From contig PYIY01000004.1 of NCBI GenBank assembly GCA_003635195.1, positions 41,172 through 105,171 on the forward strand: a stretch of 64,000 nt of DNA, read 5' to 3'. The position numbers were made by a program, and so were the translations under genes. Shown one piece after another: positions 1 through 8,902 of the stretch. The first letter of the stretch is position 1, and each line of letters starts with the position of its first letter. Source of the DNA: Candidatus Poribacteria bacterium (lineage in GTDB: Bacteria > Poribacteria > WGA-4E > WGA-3G). Under the pieces are notes generated by a model. It did no database searches, was not told where the DNA came from, and worked only from the letters and a program-made list of their open reading frames with translations.

Positions 1-813
1 TCATTTGAAGATGTGGATGTGGTTTTTTCATCAGCAGGTGCGTCTGTCAGCCGCGAATTTATCCCCACAGCTGTAGACAAAGGCGCGCTTGTCATTGACA
101 ATACCAGCGCGTTCCGGATGGATGCAGCGACACCGCTGGTTGTCCCGGAAGTCAACATTGATGCTGCCCGCGCCCACAACGGGCTTATCGCAAACCCCAA
201 TTGCTCCACTATCCAAATGATGGTAGCACTCAAACCGATTTATGATACCGCTGGCATCAAACGGATAGTTGTTTCTACTTATCAGAGTGTTTCTGGTAAG
301 AGTGGGCGCGCTGTCTTGGAATTGGTCCAACAAACAACTGAAGCACTTGAAGGTAAACCGATCACTTTGGATAAGTTTCCGCACCAGATGGCGTTCAATG
401 TCGCATTTGATTGGCCTTTCTTAGATAGCGGCGATAATGAAGAAGAGGTCAAAATGATTAACGAGACCCGGAAGATATTGGAAGACGATACGATTGGTGT
501 TTCGGCGACAACCGTCCGAGTTCCGGTCTTCTTTGCGCATTCTGAATCAATAAACATTGAGACGCATGAAAAACTTACAGCAGCCGAAGCGAGAGAGTGC
601 CTCGCTGATGCTCCCGGTGTGAAACTTGTAGACGATCCGAGCAATCAGCAGTATCCGCTTGCTGTTGACGTTGCTGGTAAAGATGAAGTCTACGTGGGTA
701 GGATTCGTGACGATGCCTCGATAGAAAACGGTTTGAACCTCTGGGTTGTCGCGGATAATCTCCGTAAAGGTGCTGCCTTGAACGCTCTCCAGATCGCCGA
801 AAATCTGCTATAA
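1..813 (+). CDS. asd: Aspartate-semialdehyde dehydrogenase, 5' end outside window
   Basis: NADPH-dependent reduction of aspartyl phosphate to aspartate semialdehyde, the branch point to lysine, threonine, methionine and diaminopimelate. The frame is open from base 1, so the Rossmann N-terminus (about 70 residues of a roughly 340-residue family) lies upstream. The active-site cysteine is in NPNCSTIQ (codon 202-204). The substrate-binding QSVSGKSG segment and the RVPVFFAHSE segment with the catalytic histidine follow. The C-terminus GLNLWVVADNLRKGAA is typical of the family. A kinase gene of the methionine salvage type follows after 15 bases in the same direction. Family assignment is secure; only the start is unseen. 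Confidence 0.95.
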   Translation, partial: SFEDVDVVFSSAGASVSREFIPTAVDKGALVIDNTSAFRMDAATPLVVPEVNIDAARAHNGLIANPNCSTIQMMVALKPIYDTAGIKRIVVSTYQSVSGKSGRAVLELVQQTTEALEGKPITLDKFPHQMAFNVAFDWPFLDSGDNEEEVKMINETRKILEDDTIGVSATTVRVPVFFAHSESINIETHEKLTAAEARECLADAPGVKLVDDPSNQQYPLAVDVAGKDEVYVGRIRDDASIENGLNLWVVADNLRKGAALNALQIAENLL

Positions 814-828
814 GCCTGCGAAAGTGAT

Positions 829-1965
829 ATGGAACTCAACCTTGCCACGCTACCGGACTACCTTCGCCAGCGACATGCAGAAATCCGTATGTTTGAACCG
901 GAGGCAGAGTTTCGTATAGAAGAGATTGGCGATGGTAATCTCAACAATGTTTATCGCGTCTCGGATGCGGCAAGCCCTGCGCGTTCACTTGTTTTAAAAC
1001 ACGCACCGCCCTATATTAAGATATTAGGTCCCGATTATCCATTGTCCATCGAACGTTTGACTTTTGAGTCTCGCGCCCTTGATGTTTACAATCGGTTAGC
1101 GAGCGGCACCGTCCCTGTGCAGTACGATTTCGATGTAGATACAGCCGTCATAGCGATGGAGGACCTCCGAGACGCGCGCGTGCTACGTGATGTGCTGATC
1201 GCTGGCACAGTGGACACTGCAATCGCCGAACAGATTGGGCGATTTATGGGGCTTGTCCATAGTCAAACCTATGTTGATAATATCGGCAATGCAGCTGCTC
1301 GGAACTATAGACAACAATTCGCGAACACCACTATGCAAGCGATAACCGCCGATTATGTGTTCACCTTCCCGTTTACCGAACATGAGACGAACTTCTGGAC
1401 ACCCGGACTGGAACCCGATGTGCAACGGTTGAAAACGGACACGGATTTTTTGCGTCAAGCGGAGCAGCTCAAGCGGATTTTCTTAAGGGCACAACAAGGT
1501 GTAACCCACGGTGACCTGCATACAGGTAGTGTTCTCGTCCAAGACAACGTAGCCAAAGTTATTGATGCCGAATTTGCTTTTTACGGTCCTGTAGGATTCG
1601 ACCTCGGATTGTATTGGGCGAATTACTTCTTATCCTATTTTTCGCATCAAGACACCTTGAGCGTACAATCAGCACTCAAGGCAGCAGTTGCGCAAGTGTG
1701 GGTTACTTATGCGACTGAATTCACAACGGTTGATGTTGGATTGAAAGTGCAGGTGTTAGAAAACATTTTCCAAGATGCTGTGGGGTTTGCAGGATTGGAA
1801 ATGCTACGCCGCCTCATCGGTGCTGCACATGTCAGAGATATTGAAGGTATTGTTGATCTCCCTCGAAAACTAAGTGTAGAGAGGGCAGCACTTCAATTTG
1901 GAACAACACTTGTCAAAAAGTACCAATCTTTACGAGATGTCACAGCGGTCATAGAAATGCTTTGA
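829..1965 (+). CDS. mtnK: S-methyl-5-thioribose kinase
   Basis: ATP-dependent phosphorylation of methylthioribose in the methionine salvage pathway. The 378-residue protein has the aminoglycoside-phosphotransferase/MTR-kinase fold. The nucleotide-binding loop GDGNLNNVY is near residue 34. The family-specific PPYIKILGPDYPLSIER segment follows the kinase lysine (VLKH). The catalytic loop THGDLHTGS (Asp229) and the DAEFAFYGPVGFDLG metal-binding segment (about 246-260) are present. It starts 15 bases after asd, so the two are probably co-transcribed, which fits methionine-related metabolism. The general aminoglycoside phosphotransferase family is the alternative, but HGDLHTGS is the MTR-kinase form. 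Confidence 0.85.
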   Translation: MELNLATLPDYLRQRHAEIRMFEPEAEFRIEEIGDGNLNNVYRVSDAASPARSLVLKHAPPYIKILGPDYPLSIERLTFESRALDVYNRLASGTVPVQYDFDVDTAVIAMEDLRDARVLRDVLIAGTVDTAIAEQIGRFMGLVHSQTYVDNIGNAAARNYRQQFANTTMQAITADYVFTFPFTEHETNFWTPGLEPDVQRLKTDTDFLRQAEQLKRIFLRAQQGVTHGDLHTGSVLVQDNVAKVIDAEFAFYGPVGFDLGLYWANYFLSYFSHQDTLSVQSALKAAVAQVWVTYATEFTTVDVGLKVQVLENIFQDAVGFAGLEMLRRLIGAAHVRDIEGIVDLPRKLSVERAALQFGTTLVKKYQSLRDVTAVIEML

Positions 1966-1970
1966 TATTT

Positions 1971-1990
1971 AGGTGCCGCGCCACCTTTTA
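1971..1990. terminator. Short GC hairpin with T-run between mtnK and dnaJ-like gene
   Basis: AGGTG and CACCT arms enclose a six-base loop and are followed by TTTT. This could be a weak intrinsic terminator. The T-run continues into the A-rich, Shine-Dalgarno-free leader of the next gene. Confidence 0.3.
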
Positions 1991-2003
1991 AAACAAAAAT
2001 ATT

Positions 2004-2879
2004 ATGAGAGACTACTATGAAATCCTCGGTGTTGACCGGGGTGCCACACCTGAAGAAATCAAAAAAGCCTATCGCAAACTTGCTGTGCAATACCATCCGG
2101 ACAAGAATCCGGGCGACAAAGCGTCAGAAGAGCGGTTCAAAGAGGCATCGAATGCGTATTCGGTGCTTTCAGATCCCGAAAAACGACGTGTCTATGATAC
2201 CCGCGGGCATGCTGGTGTTCACGGTATGGGGTTTGAAGGCTACCAAAATATGGACGATATCTTCTCGCATATAAACTTAGACGATATTTTCGGGCGCGGC
2301 TTCGGTGGATTTGGTGGATTCGGTAGATTCGATGATGCATTCGGCGATGCGTTCGGGCAACGGCGCACGACTGCCCCTACCCGCGGGCGCGACATCCGTA
2401 TGAACCTCAATATCTCTTTTGCGGATGCGGTGTTAGGGAGTAAGCAAGAGGTGAATGTTGAAGGGAAACGTATCACCCTTACAATTCCACCGGGTATTCA
2501 GGACGGGCAAACCTTACGGATTCGAGGACACGGGGAAGCCCTCGGTATAGATGCTTCTGGCGATCTATTGGTGACAGTTGCTGTACAATCGCATCCGACG
2601 TTGACTCGTGAAGGCGCGGATTTACTAACAGATGCGACAATTTCTATGACGACGGCGGCGTTAGGGGGTTCTGTTCGGGTGCAAACGCTGACAGGCGATG
2701 TGGACCTGAAGGTTCCAGCGGGGGCGCAACCTGGACAGCAATTACGCTTGCGGGGGCAAGGCGCGGCGGATGCTTCTGGACGGAAGGGCGATTTGCGGGT
2801 GCGTTTGGTTGTGGAAATCCCGAAATCCCTGTCACGGAAGCAACGGAATCTGTTGAAAGAACTTGATAAGACCTTATGA
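2004..2879 (+). CDS. CbpA-like DnaJ-family co-chaperone (no zinc finger)
   Basis: Hsp40 co-chaperone that would stimulate DnaK ATPase and deliver substrates. The J-domain occupies residues 1-68 with the HPD signature at 31-33. A Gly/Phe-rich linker follows at about 85-112 ([13 protein letters not shown]). Two C-terminal substrate-binding beta domains run from about 125 to 285. No CxxCxGxG zinc repeats are present, so this is a class B (CbpA/DnaJ2) protein, not canonical DnaJ. The 291-residue length fits CbpA. The ATG has no clear Shine-Dalgarno and follows TTTTAAAACAAAAATATT, a leader style seen at other genes here. Confidence 0.9.
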   Translation: MRDYYEILGVDRGATPEEIKKAYRKLAVQYHPDKNPGDKASEERFKEASNAYSVLSDPEKRRVYDTRGHAGVHGMGFEGYQNMDDIFSHINLDDIFGRGFGGFGGFGRFDDAFGDAFGQRRTTAPTRGRDIRMNLNISFADAVLGSKQEVNVEGKRITLTIPPGIQDGQTLRIRGHGEALGIDASGDLLVTVAVQSHPTLTREGADLLTDATISMTTAALGGSVRVQTLTGDVDLKVPAGAQPGQQLRLRGQGAADASGRKGDLRVRLVVEIPKSLSRKQRNLLKELDKTL

Positions 2880-2907
2880 TGTGAAAATTTGATGATGGAG
2901 TGCAGTG

Positions 2908-3270
2908 ATGGAACTGGAAAACTACTTTGACTTTGTTCAAGAAGATGTCATCCGAATCAAGGGAAATCGCATCGGTATTGAGATTGTGTTGGAAGATTAT
3001 CTGGAGGGCGCGAGTCCTGAAGAGATTCTGCTACGCTATCCGACTTTAAACCTTGAAAAAATCCACGCAACTATCCTCTATTACCTCGCAAAAAAGGAAG
3101 AGGTAGAGGTATATCTTGAACGGATAAGACAACTTGACGAGGAAGCATGGCAGGAACAACTGCGGAATCCTTCGCCTTTCGTGGTTGAATTGCGGGAACG
3201 TTTTGCTAAGGTCTCCAAAGAATTATCTAAGCAGAAAGAAGCATCTATCAAAGCGGCGAATGTCCCATGA
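2908..3270 (+). CDS. DUF433-domain protein, probable antitoxin
   Basis: Small protein with the DUF433 winged-helix-like domain at about residues 10-60 (IKGNRIGIEIVLEDYLEGASP, ILLRYPTL and the LYYLAKKEEVE helix). The C-terminal extension is charged and helical. ATG 2908 is chosen over GTG 2905 because GGAG lies seven bases upstream. The last four bases overlap the next gene as ATGA, a translational-coupling arrangement typical of toxin-antitoxin pairs. DUF433 next to DUF5615 PIN-like genes is a recurrent bacterial arrangement; the antitoxin role is inferred from that. A second pair of the same families lies at 38.9-39.5 kb. Confidence 0.75.
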   Translation: MELENYFDFVQEDVIRIKGNRIGIEIVLEDYLEGASPEEILLRYPTLNLEKIHATILYYLAKKEEVEVYLERIRQLDEEAWQEQLRNPSPFVVELRERFAKVSKELSKQKEASIKAANVP

Positions 3271-3626
3271 GACCCCAATTTCTCCTTGATGAAAACACCG
3301 ATAGAGCAATTCAACGGCAGCTCCGGCGATTGAATTCAGAAATAGATGTGAAGTTAGTAGGAGATCCAGAAGCACCATTGCGAGGAACGTCAGATCCAGA
3401 CATCTTGATGTGGATGGAACATAATGGTTATATCTTAGTCACCAAAAACCGCGAGACAATGCCCAAGCATTTTAACGAACATCTGACTGCTGGCAGGCAT
3501 GTGCCAGGGGTCCTCTGCATTCGTAAATTTGTAACAATGGGAGAGCTTATCAATATATTGTATCTAATTTGGTATGCTTCCGATGCTGAGGAATATCGCG
3601 ATAGATTGGTGTTCATCCCGCTATAA
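3267..3626 (+). CDS. DUF5615 PIN-like protein, probable toxin of the DUF433 pair
   Basis: The 119-residue protein has the N-terminal LLDENTDRAI motif of DUF5615/Mut7-C-like PIN-fold proteins, where an early Asp-Glu pair sits in the putative nuclease site. A DPDILMWMEHNGYILVTKN segment follows, carrying the DxxI...GYxLVTxN pattern of the second acidic site. Its start codon overlaps the stop of the DUF433 gene, so the two should be translated together. RNase activity is inferred from the fold and pairing only. No transposase or other mobile signature adjoins the pair, which sits between housekeeping genes. Confidence 0.7.
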   Translation: MRPQFLLDENTDRAIQRQLRRLNSEIDVKLVGDPEAPLRGTSDPDILMWMEHNGYILVTKNRETMPKHFNEHLTAGRHVPGVLCIRKFVTMGELINILYLIWYASDAEEYRDRLVFIPL

Positions 3627-3672
3627 TGCTCAAGCATAATTAAACTCAAAACCGATTTTCAAAGGAGAAGTA

Positions 3673-4860
3673 ATGATCTCATTATCACAACGGAGTCAAA
3701 ATGTAACGCCATCGTCCACTTTGGCGATCACCGCGAAGATTAACGCGTTGATCGCTGATGGCGTAGATGTCGTTAAATTTGGGGCAGGTGAACCCGATTT
3801 TGATACACCCGATTATATCAAAGCCGCCGCAATCGCCGCACTCGATGCCGGTTTTACAAAGTATACCCCTGTCCCTGGCACCCCCGAACTCCGCGAGGCA
3901 ATCACCGAGAAATTCAAACGGGATAACGGGTTGCGTTATCAACCCTCCGAAGTTATCGTCTCATGCGGTGCCAAGCATACTATCTATAACATCTTACAAG
4001 CTATCTGCGACCCGGGTGACGAGGTTATCTTCGCCGCGCCGTATTGGGTGAGCTATCCAGAGCAGATTAAACTTGCAGGTGCGGTGCCGCGCGTCATTGA
4101 GACGACACCGACACAGAATTTCTGCATGGCACCGGATCAGGTCGAAGCAGCGATAAGCGCAAAGACGAAAGCGATCCTCGTTAACAGTCCGAGCAATCCG
4201 ACTGGTACTACCTACGACTTGGACACGCTGAAAGCGATCGCTGCGCTTGCCGTCAAACATCAGGTCTACCTCATCTCTGACGAGATTTATGAAGCACTGC
4301 TCTATGACGGTGCGACACATCAGAGTCCCGCTTCGTTCAATGAAGAAACAAAAGCGATTACCTTTGTCGTCAACGGTGTCTCTAAAGCTTATTCAATGAC
4401 AGGGTGGCGGATTGGCTATACTGCCGGTCCTGAAGATGCAATCTCAGCGATGTCGCGTATCCAATCGCACAGCACCTCAAATCCGACATCCATCGCACAG
4501 AAAGCTGCTGTTGTCGCTCTCAATGAACCGCAAGATGCTGTTGAAGAGATGCGGAAAGCGTTTGAAGAACGCCGAGATGTTATCTGTCAACGTTTTGATG
4601 AGATCAACGGCGTGAGTTACGTCAAACCGCAGGGTGCGTTCTATATTTTTCCCGATTTCTCTGAACATTACGGTAGGACGATTGATGGACAAAAAATCGA
4701 GGGGTCAATGGATATTACCGATTATCTGCTCAATTCTGCAGGTGTCGGTGTTGTTCCGGGTAACGGGTTCGGTGCCGATAACCATTTGCGACTCTCCTTT
4801 GCTACCTCATTGACAGAGATTAATCGCGGACTGGATCGAATTAAAAAGGCGTTGGCATAA
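3673..4860 (+). CDS. Pyridoxal-phosphate aspartate aminotransferase (class I)
   Basis: Transfers the amino group between aspartate and 2-oxoglutarate (aspartate/prephenate aminotransferase group Ib). The 395-residue protein shows the substrate-binding KFGAGEPDFDTP motif near residue 36 and GAKHTIYN for the cofactor phosphate. NSPSNPTG lies near 175, and the Schiff-base lysine K238 is in GVSKAYSMTGWRIGY. The C-terminal arginine is in HLRLSFATS. The start is supported by AAAGGAGAAGTAATG. Alpha-subfamily aminotransferases are hard to separate by sequence alone, so the exact substrate is left open. Confidence 0.9.
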   Translation: MISLSQRSQNVTPSSTLAITAKINALIADGVDVVKFGAGEPDFDTPDYIKAAAIAALDAGFTKYTPVPGTPELREAITEKFKRDNGLRYQPSEVIVSCGAKHTIYNILQAICDPGDEVIFAAPYWVSYPEQIKLAGAVPRVIETTPTQNFCMAPDQVEAAISAKTKAILVNSPSNPTGTTYDLDTLKAIAALAVKHQVYLISDEIYEALLYDGATHQSPASFNEETKAITFVVNGVSKAYSMTGWRIGYTAGPEDAISAMSRIQSHSTSNPTSIAQKAAVVALNEPQDAVEEMRKAFEERRDVICQRFDEINGVSYVKPQGAFYIFPDFSEHYGRTIDGQKIEGSMDITDYLLNSAGVGVVPGNGFGADNHLRLSFATSLTEINRGLDRIKKALA

Positions 4861-5084
4861 CGTTCCTTTTTCTTGTAGGGCGGGGTACTTGTGCCCCGCC
4901 ATCGTCCGAATGCACGTCGTATTTGGGCGAGTACGCCGCAAATCGCGGATTATACGGATTACACAGATTGCGCGGATTTTAAGAGGATCTGCGTTGGTAG
5001 GAGTAATCTCCAGATCGCGACTTCTCCGCTGTAGGAGCACTCTCCAGATCGCGCCGCCCCCAACTCTGCAAATCAACCAATATT
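4861..5084. repeat. Intergenic GC palindrome and GATCGCG repeat block
   Basis: No gene is visible. At 4877-4900 a palindrome (GGCGGGG...CCCCGCC) resembles those at 46.6 kb and inside pdxA. From about 4997 two imperfect copies of a GTAGGAG...CTCCAGATCGCG unit occur about 35 bases apart. A related unit lies near 37.32 kb. These look like dispersed REP-type elements. Confidence 0.55.
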
Positions 5085-5113
5085 TTGACAACTTTTTTCT
5101 GATATGGTAAAAT
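5085..5113 (+). promoter_or_regulatory. Sigma-70-type promoter for the 5169 gene
   Basis: TTGACA (5085-5090), a 17-base spacer and TAAAAT (5108-5113), with the coding start 56 bases downstream. The -35 hexamer is perfect and one -10 base differs from consensus. Confidence 0.7.
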
Positions 5114-5168
5114 AAAATCACCGCTTACCAAAAAACATACGATTTTTAGGTTTCACTCTGTTAAGTCA

Positions 5169-5660
5169 ATGGAAATGATGATATTGAACGTGCGGGCAAC
5201 GCTTTGGGGCATTTTCGGAATACTCTTTATCCTTTCGATCACTTTTACTGCTTTTGCACAACAGGAGCAGCAGTCTGACGCTGCCCTGTCACAATCCCAA
5301 TTCATGCAGATTATTGATAGGATAGACAAATCTGAAGATAGAATGCGTAAGCATGTAGACGAGAAATTTGATGCGCTTGACAAGAAATTTGATGCGCTTG
5401 AGACAAAATTCCATGAACTTGACAAAAAGGTTGCTGTTATAAGATCGGATGTTGATAAATTATTTACGATTATAATGGCAATAGCAGGGGCAGTCGGTTT
5501 GCATCTTTTAATTTTCGTTGGTTCACACATCTACTCTTATTGGCGCAACAAGGCCAATGTAGTCTCCAAAGTAGCCGCCGAAAGCAGAGAAGAATCTGAT
5601 GAAGACATCGGACGAGGAAATTTAACCGATAATAGACCATCCGAATCCGAATTCGCATAG
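5169..5660 (+). CDS. Signal-peptide/coiled-coil membrane protein of unknown function
   Basis: The 163-residue protein begins with a hydrophobic segment (about residues 8-30, ending AFAQQ), likely a cleavable signal peptide. A heptad-rich coiled coil follows at about 55-95 (repeated EKFDALDKKFDALE pattern) and one transmembrane helix at about 98-122. The C-terminal tail is charged. The organisation resembles the DUF1640/CCDC90-like coiled-coil-plus-TM layout, but no family is recognised with confidence. ATGs also occur two and three codons downstream. It is driven by a good promoter and followed ten bases later by the TPR gene, so the two probably form an operon. Confidence 0.65.
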   Translation: MEMMILNVRATLWGIFGILFILSITFTAFAQQEQQSDAALSQSQFMQIIDRIDKSEDRMRKHVDEKFDALDKKFDALETKFHELDKKVAVIRSDVDKLFTIIMAIAGAVGLHLLIFVGSHIYSYWRNKANVVSKVAAESREESDEDIGRGNLTDNRPSESEFA

Positions 5661-5670
5661 GAATAGTCAG

Positions 5671-6465
5671 ATGAAAAAAGATAATTCCCCTAAGAACGTC
5701 GCTAAATCTGTCAAAAACTACTTTGATAAGGCTCAAAAATTATACGAACAAAAAGATTATAGCACTGCTATATCTACGCTTGACGAGGCGATCCGTTTAG
5801 ACCCTAAATATGCCCGTGCCTATAATGGCAGAGGTGCCGCAAAAAACGAAATTGGACAACACATAGAAGCGATCTCCGACTTTGACGAAGCGATCCGTTT
5901 AGACCCCAACAATACAAAAGCGTATTATAACAGAGGTCTCGCAAAGTACAGATTAGAACAATACTTTGATGCGATCTCTGACTTTGACGAGGTTATCCGT
6001 TTAGACCCTAACCTTGCGCTCGCCTATAATGACAGAGGTCTCGCAAAATACAAATTAGGACACCCTAAAGATGCTATCCCTGATTATGATGAAGCTATCA
6101 GGCTTGATCCGAAATTTGTAGCAGCCTATGGTAACCGTTCTGTTGCGAAAAGCGATATAGGACAACATTTTGAAGCCATTTCCGACTTGGACATGGTCAT
6201 CCGTTTAGAGCCTGAAAATAATGCCGCATACAATGATAGGGGAGCCGATAAAGCATGTCTTGGACACTATGATGCCGCAATTGCTGATTTTGACGCGGCT
6301 ATTCGCATAAATTCCGAAGAGGCAGATGTGTACTTCAACCGTGGGCTCTGTAAAAAGAAATTAGGGCGCACAGCAGACGCAAATCAAGATTTTCAGAAAG
6401 CATTGAGTTTAGCAGAGAAAGCTGGAGATGCGGAACTTATAACCAAAATTAAAAAGTATATATAA
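5671..6465 (+). CDS. Tetratricopeptide repeat protein
   Basis: About six 34-residue TPR units fill the 264-residue protein from residue 15 to 245. Each shows the AYxxRGxAKxxLGxxxxAIxDFDEAIRLDP pattern in pieces. There is no signal peptide or transmembrane segment and no fused catalytic domain, so it is probably a cytoplasmic scaffold. The start is preceded by AGGA eight bases upstream. It lies ten bases downstream of the coiled-coil membrane protein gene, which suggests the two proteins act together. TPR proteins bind peptides; the partner cannot be deduced. Confidence 0.85.
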   Translation: MKKDNSPKNVAKSVKNYFDKAQKLYEQKDYSTAISTLDEAIRLDPKYARAYNGRGAAKNEIGQHIEAISDFDEAIRLDPNNTKAYYNRGLAKYRLEQYFDAISDFDEVIRLDPNLALAYNDRGLAKYKLGHPKDAIPDYDEAIRLDPKFVAAYGNRSVAKSDIGQHFEAISDLDMVIRLEPENNAAYNDRGADKACLGHYDAAIADFDAAIRINSEEADVYFNRGLCKKKLGRTADANQDFQKALSLAEKAGDAELITKIKKYI

Positions 6466-6519
6466 TCTGCCCCATAATTCACCTGTCTTGTGGGAGGGTC
6501 AACCCCGACAACAATATCC

Positions 6520-7147
6520 ATGAACGTCAAAAACCGAACCATCTTCTCAAACGATAACCTACCCGTGCTGCGAGGCATAGACACCGAATCCATTGATCTG
6601 ATCTATCTTGACCCGCCCTTCAATTCCAATCGCAACTACGCTGCACCCATCGGCAGCGATGCAGCAGGCGCAGCTTTCAAAGATACATGGACGCTATCGG
6701 ATGTAGACAACGCATGGCACGGCGAAATAGCAGACCGCGAACCTGCTTTGTATCAGGCGATACACGCAGCCGAGCTCACACACGGCAAAGGCATGAAGTC
6801 TTATCTCATTATGATGGCGGTGCGGTTGTTAGAGATGAAGCGCGTCCTCAAAAAGACTGGCAGCATATATTTGCACTGCGCCCCGACTGCAAGCCATTAT
6901 TTGAAAGTTACTATGGACAGCATTTCGGACAGCATTTTCGGAAAAAACAACTATCGGTCTGAAATCACATGGAGGCGTGCAACATCTACACAAAAAGGAT
7001 CCCAGCATCGCAGTTTACGGTGGGAAACAATGCCGATATGCTTTTGTATTATGCAGCATCTTCATCAACATCGTTATGTCCAGAAAGAGAATTAACAGAA
7101 TCCGAAATCCTGAAAAAATTCAAGCACGTTGACGAGAATGGACAAAT
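6520..7147 (+). pseudogene. Truncated, frameshifted site-specific DNA methyltransferase (N6/N4 type)
   Basis: The N-terminal half of a type III/beta-class DNA methyltransferase: the catalytic DPPFNS motif IV is at about residue 28, followed by the GSIYLHCAPTASHYLK segment and SEITWRR. Near 7021 the frame breaks. Continuing RSLRW with GNNADMLLYYAAS requires one extra G in the GGG run at 7022-7024, i.e. a single-base deletion or a homopolymer error. Homology in the second frame continues through ILKKFKHVDENGQ to about 7147. It then stops abruptly 16 bases before a sulfatase start codon. The C-terminal half and any restriction partner are absent, so the gene is dead even if the frameshift is an artefact. 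GTG 6490 is an alternative start. Confidence 0.8.
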
Positions 7148-7162
7148 GAAGGAGATATTATC

Positions 7163-8893
7163 GTGGCACAGCAGAGTACACCCAACCTCGTTTTTGTCAT
7201 TACAGATGATCAAGGGTACGGTGATTTAGGATGCACTGGAAACCCTGTTATTAACACCCCCAATCTGGACGCGCTCGCGAATGAGAGTGTGCAGCTGCAG
7301 AACCTGCACGTCGGTCCCACTTGTTCACCGACACGTGCAGGGATTATGACGGGACATTACTGCAACTCCACAGGCGTATGGCATACCATCGGCGGACGTT
7401 CGCTCCTCCGTAGTGACGAGGTCACGATGGCAGATATCTTCCGGCGCAACGGCTATAAGACTGCTATGTTTGGTAAGTGGCACCTCGGTGATAACTATCC
7501 GTTCCGTCCACACGACAGAGGGTTTGACGAGGCACTCTACCACGGTGGTGGCGGTATCAGTCAAACGCCTGACTATTGGGGTAACGACTATTTTGACGAC
7601 ACCTATTTCCGCAACGGTTCCGAGCAGCCTTTTGATGGTTACTGCACCGATGTCTGGTTTCGGGAGGCAATGGCGTTTATTGAGAGACAGGCTGAAGGTA
7701 GTCAGAACAGTCCGTTTTTCTGTTATCTTTCTACCAACGCGCCTCACGGTCCGTTCCGTGTACCTGATGCTTACGGTGAAGTCTACCGCAGGAAGGGTGT
7801 GCAAGGCGAGCGTGCGAATTTCTACGGTATGATCACCAATATTGACGACAATATGGCACGGTTGCGGCATCACCTCCGGGTCTTGGGGCTTGAGGAGAAC
7901 ACCCTCCTAATCTTCATGACAGATAACGGTTCCGCAATGGGATGCAATCTGGATGCGCAGCAGTTCGTCAGGGACGGTTATAATGCGGGGATGCGTGGAA
8001 AAAAAGGTTCGCCTTATGAAGGTGGGCATCGTGTGCCACTGTTCATGCATTGGCCCGGGGGCGGCTTCACGGAAAAGCAGGAGGTGCCCGAACTCACTGC
8101 TAATATTGATTTGCTCCCGACACTGATAGATCTCTGTGATCTCGAAGTCTCGTCAAATGTGAGTTTCCACGGTACAAGCATCGTTCCGTTGTTAAGAAAC
8201 GAGGGGGAAACGTGGGAGGAACGGGTTATCGTTACCGACTCGCAGCGCGTTGAAAATCCGATTAAATGGAAAGACAGTGCTACAATGTCGCAACGGTGGC
8301 GACTCATCAATGGGAAAGAACTCTACGATATCCAAGCCGACCCTGGGCAACAACACGATATTGCGGATGCACATCGAGAGGTTGTTGCTGAACTCCGTGA
8401 GCATTATGAAGCGTGGTGGAAACTGGTTTCAAAGCGTTTTGATGAGGATTGTCCGATTGTCGTTGGAACGCAAAGCGAGCCTGTTACGTGTATTACAACG
8501 CACGATTGGCACGGGGAGGCGCACGCATGGAATCAAGGGATGATTCGCCGCGGCATGGAGTGCAACGGTTATTGGGCGATTGAGATACCGGAAGATGGAC
8601 AGTACAGTTTTGAGCTACGTCGGTGGCCCTACGCCGAAAACAGAGCAATAACAGATGGCATTCCGGGTGAGCATATTGATCTTTACAACGGTGGAAAGGC
8701 GTTAGGGTTAACAACAGCACAAATTCGTGTTGGGGACCAGACGGCTACACAAGCCATTTCACCGGATGCAAAGGGCGTGACGTTTACATTCGACCTCACC
8801 GCCGGTCAGACGCGGCTTCACACTGAATTCGCGGATGAAACAGGGGAATTGGCAATTGGGGCGTATTACGTGTATGCGAAACGGGTCATCTAA
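7163..8893 (+). CDS. Arylsulfatase-type sulfatase
   Basis: Hydrolyses sulfate esters, probably on sulfated glycans or metabolites. The 576-residue protein shows the N-terminal metal ligands TDDQGYGDLG (Asp15/Asp16). The formylglycine motif is CSPTR with Cys54, the residue converted by a sulfatase-modifying enzyme. KWHLG, NAPHGPF and FMTDNGSAMG supply further active-site residues. A beta-sandwich-like C-terminal region follows residue about 430. No signal peptide is visible, so it may act in the cytoplasm, unlike most secreted arylsulfatases. Start GTG 7163 has GGAG eight bases upstream. Its 5' edge coincides with the cut end of the methyltransferase remnant, suggesting arrival by recombination. 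Confidence 0.92.
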   Translation: MAQQSTPNLVFVITDDQGYGDLGCTGNPVINTPNLDALANESVQLQNLHVGPTCSPTRAGIMTGHYCNSTGVWHTIGGRSLLRSDEVTMADIFRRNGYKTAMFGKWHLGDNYPFRPHDRGFDEALYHGGGGISQTPDYWGNDYFDDTYFRNGSEQPFDGYCTDVWFREAMAFIERQAEGSQNSPFFCYLSTNAPHGPFRVPDAYGEVYRRKGVQGERANFYGMITNIDDNMARLRHHLRVLGLEENTLLIFMTDNGSAMGCNLDAQQFVRDGYNAGMRGKKGSPYEGGHRVPLFMHWPGGGFTEKQEVPELTANIDLLPTLIDLCDLEVSSNVSFHGTSIVPLLRNEGETWEERVIVTDSQRVENPIKWKDSATMSQRWRLINGKELYDIQADPGQQHDIADAHREVVAELREHYEAWWKLVSKRFDEDCPIVVGTQSEPVTCITTHDWHGEAHAWNQGMIRRGMECNGYWAIEIPEDGQYSFELRRWPYAENRAITDGIPGEHIDLYNGGKALGLTTAQIRVGDQTATQAISPDAKGVTFTFDLTAGQTRLHTEFADETGELAIGAYYVYAKRVI

Positions 8894-8902
8894 GATATGG
8901 CG

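Noticed and set aside
7325..7873. 182-residue minus-strand frame inside the first sulfatase gene
   Set aside because: It lies wholly within conserved sulfatase coding sequence and has no recognisable domain; a codon-bias shadow.
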